38,031 nt of DNA from Conoideocrella luteorostrata (lineage: Eukaryota > Ascomycota > Sordariomycetes > Hypocreales > Clavicipitaceae), in the NCBI GenBank assembly GCA_032433595.1, contig JASWJB010000372.1, forward strand, positions 1 through 38,031, given 5' to 3'. Each line of letters starts with the position of its first letter. Positions within the stretch are counted from its first letter, which is position 1. The position numbers and the translations under genes were made by a program. The notes under the pieces were generated by a model, which was not told the origin of the DNA, ran no database searches, and saw nothing but the letters and a program-made list of their open reading frames with translations. Shown piece by piece: positions 12,041-24,493 of the stretch.

Positions 12041-12564
12041 GCCAATTACTCACTTCGTGCCAGGTTCGCTGGCAATGGAGAAACCTCAGTTCGCAAGACA
12101 AACGCCTTCTACTAGCGGCGGCACTGGTTGGGCTGGCGGGTGCGCCCCAATCAAAACCCATCTCTACAGGACAGTCGCCGACGAGGATGCATGTGTGAGC
12201 AGCGGAGACGAGGATTGACTTCCATTGGCTGAGATGCTGAGAATTTTGGTGGGCAACCGTTCTCAACTACTAGTACCTCCAGCAGGCATGGCATGTGCCC
12301 ATCGACGGAGTGTGGTCCCTGATGAAGAATCCCCCTCTTCTTCCTCCTCCTCCTTCCTCCATGAACACCAGCCGCAGAGGAGGGGGAGAGAGTGTGTGTG
12401 ACTATCGTCTCCGGCAGCCCTGCCGCCTTCTCGGCCGGCCAGGCCATCCTCTGTTCACAGGCGTCTGTGTCTCCGCCCACCGTAACTCCTAAACCTGATT
12501 GGTCTGCACACTTAAGCCAGTCTTGTATTACTATTCCGAGACAAAAGTTAGACTCTGGTGGGTG

Positions 12565-12588
12565 TACTCCGTAACGGAGCACGGAGTA
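12565..12588. repeat. Inverted repeat of the TACTCCGT motif (8-bp arms)
   Basis: Arms TACTCCGT (12565-12572) and ACGGAGTA (12581-12588) are perfect complements separated by eight bases that themselves hold a partial copy (AACGGAGC). Confidence 0.8.
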
Positions 12589-15500
12589 TTGTGTGCGTGT
12601 CTTTGAGTGCTCATTCACAACCTGGTGCAAGACTTGCCGGCCATCGAGTCCCTCGAGAAAGATCGGTGGGAAATTGCAGCCCTGTACCCAGCGCTCCTCA
12701 GCAAAAATCGCTCGCAAGGAATGGCCGGGGTTTGAGAGAACGCAGCACATGGTCATTGTCGATATCCTAATGTGGGATGGCAATGCTACGCGTTCACGCA
12801 CGACGGACCCAATATGGTGACGAGCCTTTCTGCCGCGTCCACCTGAAGCGTGCATTTACCAAAGGGCCAATGTCGACTACGATCCGGTTTTCTGTTGAGT
12901 TCTGGCATCATCTCTGGGCAGCGGTCCAAACAAGGTACATGGTAACTAGAGCTTAGAGGGCAGAAGAGCCAGCGAAAAGGGTGGCGTCTGCGTCAAGGGC
13001 CGAAGGGGCTCGAAGGATGATCATGGCCGTAACAAGGAGGGAAACCGATGGCCAACAGTGGAGGCGTTCGGCCTGGTATGAATTCCGTATGTAGCCCGAG
13101 CCACAACAACAAGGCTGTAAATGATGCATTAAGTTCAACGCAGAGCATATCTTGTTGAGGAATCACAAAAATATCTCTGTAACAAGAAAGCCCTTTTTTC
13201 GGGGGCATGCGTGTCTTTCTCTTTACGATGCTAATGCTGGAGCATCTAAATGTGAATTGCTTGCTTTGAGCATTTGATGGGATTTGGCCCCTCGCCTCCT
13301 TCCTGCGAAGTCGGTACTACCCCAAGGGGACAACACCATGCCCACAGGGTGTATTTAGGCGCTGTTGAGAAAGGTCGATGCTAAACATCATCATACGCAC
13401 AACATCGACTTGCCGACTTAACGACAGTGGAGGTGGAGGAGTTGTGCCGAAGCGTTGGCGCTCATCCGAGTCCCAGATTGCCCCTACTTGTAGACGATGA
13501 TGCCATTATGGTCAAACTAGCTGCGTTATTAGCGGTGCGGTGACGGGCACTAATAAAATCGTCGCAAACAATTAGAGAGCACTGTTACGGGCTTCAACCG
13601 AGCGTTTCCAAAAGTCGAAACAAGACAGCCTGTGGTCGTTCGCGTTGCCGGCAATGCAGCATCGAGATGGCGAAATAGTCTGTTTCGGGACGAATAGACT
13701 GCCTTGGGAGCGACATGACGGCATAATCTGCGCCATGGGAGACTTTGCAGGCGGTGTTAAGGAGAATGATGTCTTGGCGACTGGGTATATGAACAGAACA
13801 GCCCCTAGTGCAAGATGGCGAGCCAACATCCTCCGTGCTGGGGCGCACATAAACTCGCCAATCCCATTAACCAAGGTGGCGCAGGGGCCTTGAAGCAAGT
13901 CGCCAAATTGACCAAACTCTCTTGCCACCAATATGAAAGCTACAAGGGCCGTCGAACCTCTGGTTATGGCTATTCGCTTGCAAAGTCGAGCTTCATACCT
14001 GCACGGAAATTTCCGTATCTATCTTGGTTCCGGAGAGGGTAATCAAGGCGAGCCTAGCCTGCAGTCACGAGCCCTCGCAGTCCCGTGAACCGGTCTGCCA
14101 TTTGTTTTATGACCTCATGCTTCCCGTTCCCACGCCGCCAGCAAAGCGGTAGACTGAATGACTGACAACCACTCTTTGAGTCGTGGGGGGAGGGGGAGAG
14201 AACAAAGTAAGAAAATTCACATAGTATCAGGCATCTGTGCAGAGTTCTCGACTTGTACATTTGCTGGAGATATCAAGGAGTTCAGACGGTAAGTTCCTTG
14301 ACTGTGCCTTAGCTGCAGCATGCCAGATTATGCGTGGGTCGTAACCTAGGCTGTACGTGGGAATGCATCCAAACGCAAATACCTGACCAATCCATGGAAT
14401 CATTTGAGGGATGTCCGTACATTGTGGCCAATTGACAGAGTCAGTCAGATATCGAAAATAAGCAACGCAGAGCTGTAAAGGTCGTAGGACCAACGAATGG
14501 TTGGTTGAACAATGCGGTGAAGCGTCACCAACCAACAGCATCATTAGGTACGAGACCGGCAGATTTTGCGGGTTATCCTAACGTTGTAGGCTCTAGGGGT
14601 GGGTGGCTTGGCAGGCTGACCGCTGGCGCCTGTTCGTTTTCGCCAGCCTGCACCTGGCAATTAAGGCAGGAACCGCCTCTCCCCTTGGACTGAGCCAGTT
14701 ATCTGCCAAGGCCAGCCGAACCCGCGAGAACCAATCCCCTTCATGAACGACGAGCGAGAACAACAGTCTCAAGTTTCCGTGCCGGTTAAGACGACCGTAA
14801 CAAACATGGGCGGAAATCGTCTTCAACAAGACGCGTTCTCTACATAGCGGTAGGTGGGCTTGTGGCCAAGTTACGTTTTGAAAAGTTTCCCTTCGCGCCT
14901 CTCTTCTCATGCAGCATTTCCTTCCAGCACAGAACGCTCGTACGGCACTTTGGACCTAAGACGGTATTAGGTTTTCGCACTACATAAATGCAAGGGCGGT
15001 AGTTCACAAAACGGAAGCAAAGACAAGACTCGACCAGGGCGATCCTCATCCTCGCCCTTACCTGATGTCACCGTCGAGCTAGTCCGCTAGCCTGTTCCTA
15101 CAGCACAAGGGCACACCCCAATTACCAGTCCTCCGCAACCACGGAGTATGTCATGCCGGGGCAACTTCAGACTGGTACTCCGTAAGGCTCAGGACACTCA
15201 GCTACTTAGTGTTGATCGCTCTTCGCTTCTTGCGGGATCATCCATCATGCGCAGAAACGTTATCGACTGAACTGTACGGAGGACAGCATAGAGTAACATC
15301 CGGAATGTTCGCCGTTGATCCACTGTAACCTTCCAAGTGCCCTTGCTGCCCTTGCTAGATTCTAATATTACCTGAGTTTTTTTCCCGACTCTATTATAGG
15401 GACCATCTTTTGCAGTAGGTTCTTCTCTGTCAGCGGTTTCTTCTCCGTCAGTCGTTTCTTCAAGCAAACCCATCTTACTGCGCCACGCTGTCACAACAAC

Positions 15501-18500
15501 TTACCCGCTTGGCGTTTGTAGTATCGCAATGTGTTTCTTGGCCTGGCATTCGAGATCCCAGCACGTGCAGCTTCGACACACACACGCGTACAGACGAGTT
15601 AGCATGGTGGCAAGTAGCGAAGTAGTGCAATTGCCGCAAAGGACCTGAAGCCAATGCTCCAATGGAAAGGCAGCTATGCATATTCACCAACTCCATGTAC
15701 CATTATTTCAACGGCGATAACATGCTCGAGGTCAAGGAGTTTGTTTTTCAATTACACACTGTCGCCCTGAACGCTGATATTTGGAGCCTTGTCAGACACT
15801 CTCGGCCGAACCAGGATATTTTTACGTGGTTTGTCGCGACGTCGCGATGTAACCATCAGGGGTAGCGCAACCGTCGCGCTCGCCAGATCTCGCTGACATG
15901 GCCACTGTGGCACACAAGGAACGATTCGACACATCTTGACCTGGTAACTGATCTCTAGGTGCAAAGGCAAAGGGTTACTTCCCGCCCAGCCCCACCAGAC
16001 AAATGCCCTTGATTTATTCTTGGAGTCTCACGCGCAACTCTACTAGTATATGGGTACACACGTCGCACCGTTCGAACTTGCGATTCACTGCAGCACTTGA
16101 GCATTTAACGGCGTTCTCATCCTAGAAGAAGGCATTGCCGCACAGCATGCATTTAAAACACCGAAAGCCCCGCTGACAAGGACTTATCTAACCGAACAAT
16201 GGAAATTCCTTTTCTCATGGTCCGTGCATTTTGGTTTCAAACAGAAGTGTTGCCGCCGTCCTTACTGTCGGAGCTGCACCGAAATTTTTGCAGTGAAATT
16301 TAAGCAGAAGGAACGGCACCCAAGTATCCACATAACATGGACTCGAGTAAACATATTCGCAAGGTTCCGTGCATGTGCACCAGCTACCAGCTACCGTCAA
16401 TCGCGTCATGGCATGTATGGTCTCCAAATGTTAGGACCCATATTCCGTGCTCGACACTGGTACCTACGAGAAAGAAAGGATAGGGCATATACTACAACAC
16501 AATATGTTACTGCCGAGAACAGTCCGCCATGGGAATACGACGACGACTTCTATCTTTGGTCGAGGCTGTAGTCCATCGTCCGGATTGATTCTCCGTGGCT
16601 GCCATGGAAATATCCCATAAAGGTAAAGACACGAGCTAGCGACTTCCCACTCCCTACTCCGTAGTGAAGGATGATTTCTAGTTTCCCTCTATTATCGCGT
16701 ATTTAAGACGAACCAAACACGTTGAGCAGTTATGCGTGCCGGGAGAGACTCTACGGAGGCCACTGCATAAAGAGCTCAGTGTTATATGACAAAGGCAACC
16801 CGCAACTAACTACACAGGTAGACTAGCCAGTCAACAAAGGTTCCATGAAGCACATGAGTGGATACAAACCTTGCCTGGGGCGTGCAGGCAGATGATTGGT
16901 GACTCTCGATGTTCGCCGAAAGTTGGCCTAAAGGTGGACCGTTCGGCTGACCCACCAGTTTCGACGACGATCTCCGCTACTGCCCGCTACTGCTCGCCAC
17001 TCCCCCCTCTAACTGCTATTCAAGGCTAGTTTCGAGGACGGACCACAGGGCACGGAGTACCTGGATGTACTTGTGATCCTGTCGGCCGAAATAAGTCAAC
17101 TTGGGAGACATGTATTTGCTGTGTCGCCTCTGATAGGCTACGGTTGACCTAGTGCCGGGCGTCTTAGTTTCATCTGACACATATCCCCAGAGCCAGTCGC
17201 AAAGGTTCGTCGTGTCCCTGGCTTTTGGACCTTATTCCCATCTCAGCCACCATCGCGGAGTCGCGGGGCTTCGAGCCGGGGAACTCTGCTCCACTGTGCA
17301 ATATGCAGGTTCTACGGCAGTCGTGGCTAATTGAAGGGCTTGAATGAATCAGCTCGTTGGCATCTTCGTAGGGCATTCGCATGACTGAATATTACCGTGC
17401 GGGATGCTCCGTAATATTTCAAGTGTGCACAATCCCAGCGACCAAAGGTACTACTTACTCACTACTCCGTATAAACACTCATAATGAACAAATTCAGGTC
17501 GCCACCCAGTGTCTTTGTACAATGGTTCGCTGATCAATTCAACAAAGTTCAACTAGCATACATCACAAGATAGCGGTCCGTCCATGAATTGACACCGTGG
17601 AGGGAGGGAGCCTTTGTCGCCTTGTCCGATTTCGAAGCTGGCCACCTACTTTGAGATACTGGGCACACGAGGGTTGCCGCATTTTCTTTCCTAGGCGCCA
17701 TGGAAATTCGTCACGGGAATCACGTCCAGCACACCCACACACCCATGGATGACAGGAGGCTATAACCTTTCAACCCAATGTCGGCGAGTGGAAACAGCCC
17801 TCAATAACTAGGCGTCAGACTGTAAGAGTGGGTGAGTGTGGCACTAGTGGATGCATGTTGAGATGTGATACAGTAAATATGCCGCAGATGTTGCCGGTGC
17901 AACTCGATCAACTGCGGAACTACAACTAGATACACCATCTGCCTGACGGACAATAGCTGTGCGATGTGGGCGGGCGAGGCTTGTAAACGCCGACAATAGC
18001 AAACATGTTGACGCCTCCAGCGCCTATGTGCAGCCACAGACACAAGTTGTGACCCCGAAGTGAAGCGAAACACAGAAGAAGCCCGGCTCAGCCACATGTG
18101 CAACGCTCGGTTGACGCTCAATGCACGTTCCGTCAGAGCAGTATACTAGTATCAGCAGCATGATCATCGTCCGTGGCTCGGGTCCGATTAAAGTATCATT
18201 CGGATGAGAAACGGAGGGCGTCAAGGAACTGAGTACTCGTGTGCATTACTCTACCCCGCAGGATTTTGGCTGCAAAAGCATTTAATGGCTGGGACGAAGG
18301 GGACGGGCACGACGATATCAACGGCCAGTCAAAATAGCTATGGAGCTCGCCGTCTGAGCAGACCAATTGCGGCCAAAGCGGTCATGGTGTCACGGTGGAA
18401 ATTCTAGTGCCACCAACTCCAAAACGGGGTCCATCAATCAATCGCATCTGCTGGGAGAAAGCGGGCGAGTGCTCCGTACCTGTGATCTGTCAAAGTTGAC

Positions 18501-18942
18501 CGAAGACACCCATCCCCACTCGAGAGCGGTCTTTATTTTACAGCCAGTCCGGATCAGGCAACAGGCACACACATGAGGAGTAAAGGGTTATTGTTTTGTC
18601 TTGTCTTTTTGCATGTCCCGTCGTCTCGCTCTCACAAGACGACGCAGTGAGACTGCCGCGGCAGCGCCTTGTGATGAAGATTGGAAGCTGTGGGGCAGCA
18701 TCCCTTGTCTGTGTCTACAAAGACGATGCGCACGTACATATTATGTCCGTATTGTACTCCGTACTATGGTTCACATACGGAGAACTGGCACTGGCTGCTC
18801 CGTATTGTAATCAGACTTGAAAGAGCACTCTGGAGAATAGGGCGGCAGAGAAGCAAGCCCCAGCAATGTCAGGCGCCACTAGGAAGGCGCCTTGTCACAA
18901 GAGGCAAGCCGCAGCCTTGTTGCATGATCGTTACAATGCGGA

Positions 18943-18979
18943 GTACGGAGTACATACATGTACTACTAGTACTCCGTAC
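18943..18979. repeat. Hairpin-forming inverted repeat with 11-bp arms
   Basis: The left arm GTACGGAGTAC (18943-18953) and the right arm GTACTCCGTAC (18969-18979) are perfect reverse complements with a 15-base spacer. Each arm contains the dispersed nonamer. Confidence 0.88.
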
Positions 18980-20622
18980 TATATTGACTGATTGTCAGTT
19001 CTCGCAAGAGATGCAAGAAGCGGCAACCGTTACTGCAATAGGGTTTGCAATAGTTAGTAGCCCGCTCCGGGCGGGCTGGCTCCAGATGGTTATAATTTTC
19101 CAATCTTCTCTGGCCGCGCGCCCCTCTCGCGGCGGCAATTGCCTCGTCTCGATGCGATGGACGGCGTGGCCGGCGGGTTCGCATTTTCGCATACATTTGT
19201 AGGCATCATCATCACCATCGGCATCGTCATCAACATGTACGGAGTACAATTCGTGCACATATCGCACAGTTCATGTAGGAAGGAGGGGGGAGGCAGCATC
19301 ACACGGCGAACCCGCACAGTACGTACACGTGCTCGCGGTGTTCACATCATGGTGGCTAGTACTGTACAATTCTTTGTACTGGCATGTACTGGAATGCAGA
19401 CTGACCCTGGCGACATTTGTACTAAGCTGCGAGACACACGCCCCCCTCCAGGCCACTATTGCATGTACGCCAGGCCGGCCACCCCCGTCCTCACTGTCAG
19501 GCCCGGCCAGGCCAGACCAGGCTCTTCTAACCTCTGGAAGGCCCGAATCGCAGGCAGGCTAGGCTGGATGGCTCATCATAATTTCACCCACACTGGCCTG
19601 TCCGTCCAAGGCGAGGCAAGCCGTAGTAGTGTCTTTCATGCTCGTGTGCCCTACAATATATGAGCAGAACGGGCGGGCAACAGCGACGAGGGCGGCTACG
19701 TTCGTGGACGCAACATTACATTGTAGCTGAAGTCCTTGCCCTCGTTAATTTGTCCTAGACAGCAGCAGCAGCCATGCCGGCTCTACACGGAGGAAGCCGC
19801 AGGCGGCCCGGATTGGACAGTGCATCTGGTACGAATTGCAGAGCAGTGCATAATGTACAATGTTCAATTCAGGTGGCCAGCTGGTAATTGGCTGCCCAGC
19901 ATTTATTGTGGATGGTGGCCTGCATGAGGTGGAGGATCTGTACGGAGTCGTCCGCCTTGCGTACGCACCGCGCGACACGTTTGACAGAAAATCTAACCCC
20001 AGCCGAACTTGCCAGGAAAGCAATCACCTTTAGTCCAAACTTACTCATGGGCGACACGGTGGCATCCGGGTCCTTTTGGTAATAAGACTTGCTATTAATT
20101 AGCAATTTATTCACTTGAAGCTGCCATAGTTGGCGTGACGCGTCGTCGGCATAATATATGGCGTGAATAAAAGTAAGTACTTCCTGCAAGAACGCAATAA
20201 CGATGGGATCGGGCCGGTGGCCAGGCAAGTAACGGAGACCCGTTTCGGACTTGCGGTGCCATGTCAAGGAACAATACTCTTGTGTATCTGAATAAAGAAT
20301 GGATGATATGAACAGGCATACGAATCGGTCTCTTGGATTTTTTTGATTTTTTTTTCCGCCTCCCCTCCCTGGGATAATGTCATTCTACAATACGGACTAT
20401 GTACTTGGAGGTCTGGGGGGGGGTTTCAGCCTCGCCACGAGAAATAGGATGAGAGAGGATGTCATCCCCGCAGAACACCTGTCGGGGGGGCTATCGAATT
20501 GCCGTCATTCGTTCCAACAAAGTCTCGAATTCCTGACCTGTTGGCTAAAGGAAAAATCTTCCTAGTCACAAAATACATTGCCCACCCCCGCGGGAACCCC
20601 CTCCAAGGCTATTCAAGAGAGT

Positions 20623-20640
20623 GTACTCCGTACGGAATAC
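20623..20640. repeat. Imperfect 18-bp palindrome built on the nonamer
   Basis: The stretch GTACTCCGTACGGAATAC matches its reverse complement at all but one symmetrical base pair, so it is again two opposed copies of the dispersed motif. Confidence 0.75.
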
Positions 20641-20811
20641 AATAAAGCAGGTTTTGGGATTGTGCATGAGCGGCTTGCATTTGTTACCGTCGTAGCCTTG
20701 CGCCTCCCTGCATGGTGACATAAGACAGCCAACCGTGCAATAACAGCAGAGCTTCGGTCTATTGCAAGCCGATATCCAGACAAGGTATACGTTCCGTTGT
20801 ATTTTCAGTTG

Positions 20812-20917
20812 TATTTTTACATTTTGCATTTTACATTTTACCTTTTACATTTTACCTTTTACCTTTTACCTCTTACCTTTTACCGTTTACCTTTTACCTT
20901 TTACGTTTCACCTTTAT
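20812..20917. repeat. CCTTTTA-type minisatellite
   Basis: A pyrimidine-rich tract repeats units such as TTTTACC and TTTTACA about a dozen times, with period 7 over the cleanest part (about 20850-20910) and slightly variable units before it. It is non-coding and lies in the gene-empty tract. Confidence 0.85.
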
Positions 20918-21019
20918 CTTGTCGGTAAAACATGCCTTTATTCTCGTATCTCTTTCTTTTCCGTACAATACCGCCTCTGCAGACTGCTCTCTGCATGACC
21001 TCCGACCTTTTAGATAGGT

Positions 21020-21039
21020 AAAAAAAAAAAAAAAAAAAA
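21020..21039. repeat. A20 homopolymer
   Basis: Twenty consecutive adenines occur here. A T15 run (21407-21421) and another A20 run (21970-21989) lie within the next kilobase, an unusual local cluster. No flanking target-site duplication is obvious by eye. Confidence 0.8.
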
Positions 21040-21969
21040 CCGGTTGTCAGAAGTTAAAATCGTGCCCTCGCTCCACTTTGTGCCGGCCTCTCTGCCGCTT
21101 CGATCTCCCCTTGCATATTGTATAAAGCGGATGATATGTAGGATGGCGTGATGGCGGACGAGGCGCAGTGCGGCAGCAGCAGGCAGCAGCAAGCAAGCAG
21201 CTCAAGACTGGATCTGAGGGGATTATTTTTGCAACGCGGACCAGAGGAAAAAAAGAGAGGGAAAAAAAAAACAGGGGCCGTTTGTTTTGCCTGTCTCCCC
21301 GGAAGGGAGGGGGAAGGGGGGGGTATATTGGATATTGGAAGTCGGATATTGGTCAGTTAGTTGCTGGTTGTTCGAAGTGGGCGGCTGGAGTGAGGTATTT
21401 AAGTTCTTTTTTTTTTTTTTTCGTTTTGGGCAGGCCCGTGGCAGCGACTACATTGTTCATATAGCATGTCGAGCGGATATAATCGAGGAAATAGGCCCGT
21501 TTTGCGGGTGTTGTACCACATCACAATAACTTGTTTTGTTGGGCTTGGCCCTTGTGACATGGACGTTTAACGTCTGGCCAAGCAGGGAATCTCTGTGGCC
21601 AGGATTCCGTCCGGCCCCTCCTCCTCCTTCTTGTCCTTCTTGTCCTCCTTGTCGTCCTCTTCCTTGTCTTCGACTACTGTCCGTGGATTGCATGCCCCGA
21701 GCTGCATACGCCACGGCCCGGGATGTCCTTGGTGTGATGCCGGATACCGAAGCCTTCTTGATTTGGCGCACATGCATTTCATTGCGTGGTAATTATGCCC
21801 AAACTCGTGGAGAGCTGAACCAGTCGGGTGTGTTTGTTGTGTGACTTGCCACATACATAGTGCTTTGTGACTATCTAATGCGAACGCTTGATGCATGCAT
21901 GCTACTTACTAGTTATATCCAGGGAACTAAGAAGGAAAGAGGAAAAGAACCTCCCCGCTCTAGAGAGGG

Positions 21970-21989
21970 AAAAAAAAAAAAAAAAAAAA
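21970..21989. repeat. A20 homopolymer
   Basis: A second run of twenty adenines lies about 280 bases beyond the 3' end of the RBR ligase gene. On the minus (transcribed) strand this reads as poly(T). Confidence 0.8.
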
Positions 21990-22268
21990 GGGGCATTTCT
22001 CGATCGCCACCTCTTAAACTTTGATACATGGCAATATACCCCCCCTTCTCCTCCCCCTCCTCAATCACCTTCAACGTAACTATACTCCTTACTGGCCGCT
22101 GAGATGTCTGTCGTTTAAGCAATAAAAACTGAATGGTCTGATCCAACACCCACCCCCAGTGTCATTGGGTTCAGCTGATCCCCATATGGGAGGTAAACCC
22201 TCATCTCTGTGGACAAATGGTACCCGCCTAGATAACTGTCAAGCCAATATCTGGGGACAGGTGAAACG

Positions 22269-24493
22269 CTACTCGATGTCCCAGCCATCTTCATCAGAGT
22301 CTCCACCGTCCACTAGGTCTTCCGCGTCTATGAGGGCCATCTGTACGAAGCGTCGAACCCAAGCTTCTTGAGCTGGGTCTAGGGGACCATCTAGATTACG
22401 CCGTTCATGATGGTTAGCATCCCGAAGCTCCAGGGCCTCGAGTTGAGCTGCTGCGCCAACGGGTCTCGCTTGTTGAGGCGCTTGTTGCTGTCCGCGAGGG
22501 CGGTTTCCACCGCCTCGAGCGCGAGGAGCAAGTCGCCCCCTTCCACGGGCATTCGCTGGAGCATGAAGTCCTCCGGGCTGTCCTTGTCCTTGCCCTTGCC
22601 CTTGCCCTTGTCCACGTCCATGTCCACGTCCACGTCCACGTCGTCGTCCTCGTCCTCTGGCTTGCGCTGGTAATGGTAGTGGCGGTGGTTGAGGTGCCTG
22701 TTGTCGCCGTGGTTGGTTGTCCACCAAACGCAGAACGAGCGGTGCCTCGAGAGCTACCTCAACATGGTTACCGTTTGCATTGGGTGGTTGCTGTGGTGCA
22801 TTATTGTCTTCATCTTCGTCTGTCTCGGGCTCTTCGATTTCAGGAACCATGTCGACGACTACATCTGCATTCCCAGGAGGGCCGCGACCTCCATTAAACC
22901 CCAATCCGACGTCGTCTCCATCTCCGCCTTCCAGCTCCCATAGTCGCATGTAACAAGACGTGACCTTGCCACCAGCTTGTTGATTGTAATGTTGGTATGG
23001 GTTCGCTGGGTTCAACCATGACGAACACAAATAACAGAAGTGTGTGTCGCAGCGCGAACAAATCATGTGGTTGCAGCCATGTGTCTTTTGCGCTGGAGCA
23101 TTGCAAGTAGGGCATGGACTGGTATGTAATTTCAGATAATCCAGCGAAGCTTGTTCTTCCTCAGTGAGCTCGTCTCTGTTCTTTCGAGACGTGCAGCGGA
23201 CAAACTCTCCATGCCAGGTCTGGAAACAGCGACTGCAAAAGGCAAACCTGCAGTCCTCGCAGATACAAAGTAATTCAGCAGGGTCGAATTTTTTGTTTGC
23301 CTTTTCACGCTCTGCTTCCTTTTCACCGACGACATTGTCTTCGTTGTCATCTTGAATGTCGTGTTCATCGCCACCAGATTCAGCGAATTCAAGTCCTTCC
23401 GGTTTTTTGTGCTTTTTGGACCTGGCTGCTCCGTTGCACCATGGTCGTGGACAGTAGATAGTGTCCTTGTCCGCTTCGAGCTCTGTCTTGTATTTAAGGG
23501 TGACATAGCGCTTGACCATGTCTTCTGAAAGACCGATCTGGAGCAATTCGCTGGGGCTGATGACAGTTTTACCTTTGCCTTTGCCTTTGGTCGTAGCGTT
23601 GGACCCTCGTACTTTGGCACAGTTTGGCGTGAGACAGCGAAGCGTAGAGAGGTTTCCCTCTTTTATAGCGTCGCTATAAAAATCTTGAAGACACTGGAGA
23701 CAGAAGATGTGACCACAGTCCATCATCTTGTGACACTTTGAGCCCTTTTTGGGGTCTGCTTACATGTTAGCAAGGCGATGAATATCGGTTGCATCCGCCA
23801 TTCGCAGGTTGAAGCAACGGGAAGACAAAAGCTGCTGGGCTTGGCAATCTTACCCAGACATATCCCACACTCAAACGTCTCCTTCTCGAACGATGCCTTT
23901 TTAGCTTTGATATCAAAATCCAACACGGCCAGCTTATGCTCAGCATTCACTTCTAATTTTCCATCAGAACTTATAGTTCCGAAAACAGTCTCGGCCTCAC
24001 GCTGTAAATGATCAATGTATGCATAAGCGACCATGTCCCTTCCCGCCTCTTCCCACAGTCGTGGCCCATCATCTTCTAGAGCACGCAACGTCGCATCCGC
24101 CAGCCACTGAGGCGCCGTGGAAAGGGTGACATGAGGCGGCGCCTCTGATGGATAGCCATCCGGGAGGTTAATCTTCAAGGATAGGGGAGGCAAATGAGAG
24201 ACGAGCAGAGAATCGACAGGTTCCGCCGGTGCATCGTTTTGTGTTGGTGTCGCCGAACCGTCAACGGTTGCGAGCCCATCTGGTGTCATTGTTGAGGCCG
24301 AGGAAGCTGCCGGGAAGACGACGGTCACCGACTGTGCTGGCTGAACTGGAAGTTCCAGCTCAAACGTAAAGCTCAAAGCATTTTTGCTGCCTTTAGAGTT
24401 CTTGTTTTGAGAGTGTCGTATCTCGGGATAAATCGCCTCGAGGGTCTCGAGTTCCATAAATCGGGGGTCATCATCATCCCCCGGAGTATCCAT
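22269..24493 (-). CDS. RWD-RBR E3 ubiquitin-protein ligase (RNF14/Itt1 type)
   Basis: Exons are 24493-23854 and 23755-22269 (98-nt intron inside the first RING), giving 708 aa. An N-terminal RWD domain (about residues 10-175, interrupted by a Thr/Ala-rich insert) begins FMELETLEAIYPEI and includes LPDGYPSEAPP. RING1 starts ECGICL (about 208), continues KCHKMMDCGHIFCLQC and is followed by an IBR with YCPRPWC (314) and CEDCRFAFCSRCFQ. RING2 is CPTCNAPAQKTHGCNHMICS; the cysteine of the GCNHM motif, about Cys441, is the expected thioester-forming residue. This arrangement matches RNF14/ARA54 and yeast Itt1, RING-HECT hybrid ligases linked to translation and stalled ribosomes. After an acidic stretch, residues about 579-630 are an RG-rich and GQ-repeat segment, unusual for the family. 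It is divergent from the dolichyl-diphosphatase gene with 913 bases between the starts. Confidence 0.93.
22581..22650 (-). repeat. Coding hexanucleotide repeat (GQ/GRG) in the RBR ligase
   Basis: Six-base units (plus strand CCTTGC/CCTTGT, then CCACGT/CCATGT) encode successive Gly-Gln and Gly-Arg/Gly-His pairs in the C-terminal tail of the ligase. Copy-number change would keep the reading frame. Confidence 0.8.

Larger units (their letters stand above)
9577..22268. other. 12.7 kb gene-empty tract upstream of the Ndt80-like gene
   Basis: I find no coding region that I can defend in this tract on either strand. The longest frames (about 174, 173 and 234 codons) overlap other frames, begin at non-ATG codons or have shuffled composition, and none shows a family motif or a splice-consistent extension. 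Base composition looks near 50 percent GC, so it is not an AT-rich, RIP-mutated transposon graveyard. It lies between the 3' end of the RBR ligase and the 5' end of the Ndt80-like gene, both on the minus strand, so all of it is formally upstream of the latter. It contains most copies of the TACGGAGTA/TACTCCGTA nonamer, two minisatellites and several long homopolymers, listed separately. Confidence 0.6.

Noticed and set aside
12151..12855. 234-codon minus-strand frame
   Set aside because: No ATG-supported start with context, no recognisable family, composition like the surrounding non-coding DNA, and it covers the motif inverted repeat.
18681..19663. Two overlapping plus-strand frames of about 173 codons
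   Set aside because: They start at TTG-type codons, overlap in different frames, contain copies of the dispersed nonamer and show no domain.
9577..22268. Possible RIP-mutated transposon relic
   Set aside because: The tract is not AT-rich and shows no transposase or reverse-transcriptase fragment by eye; a repeat search could still overturn this.
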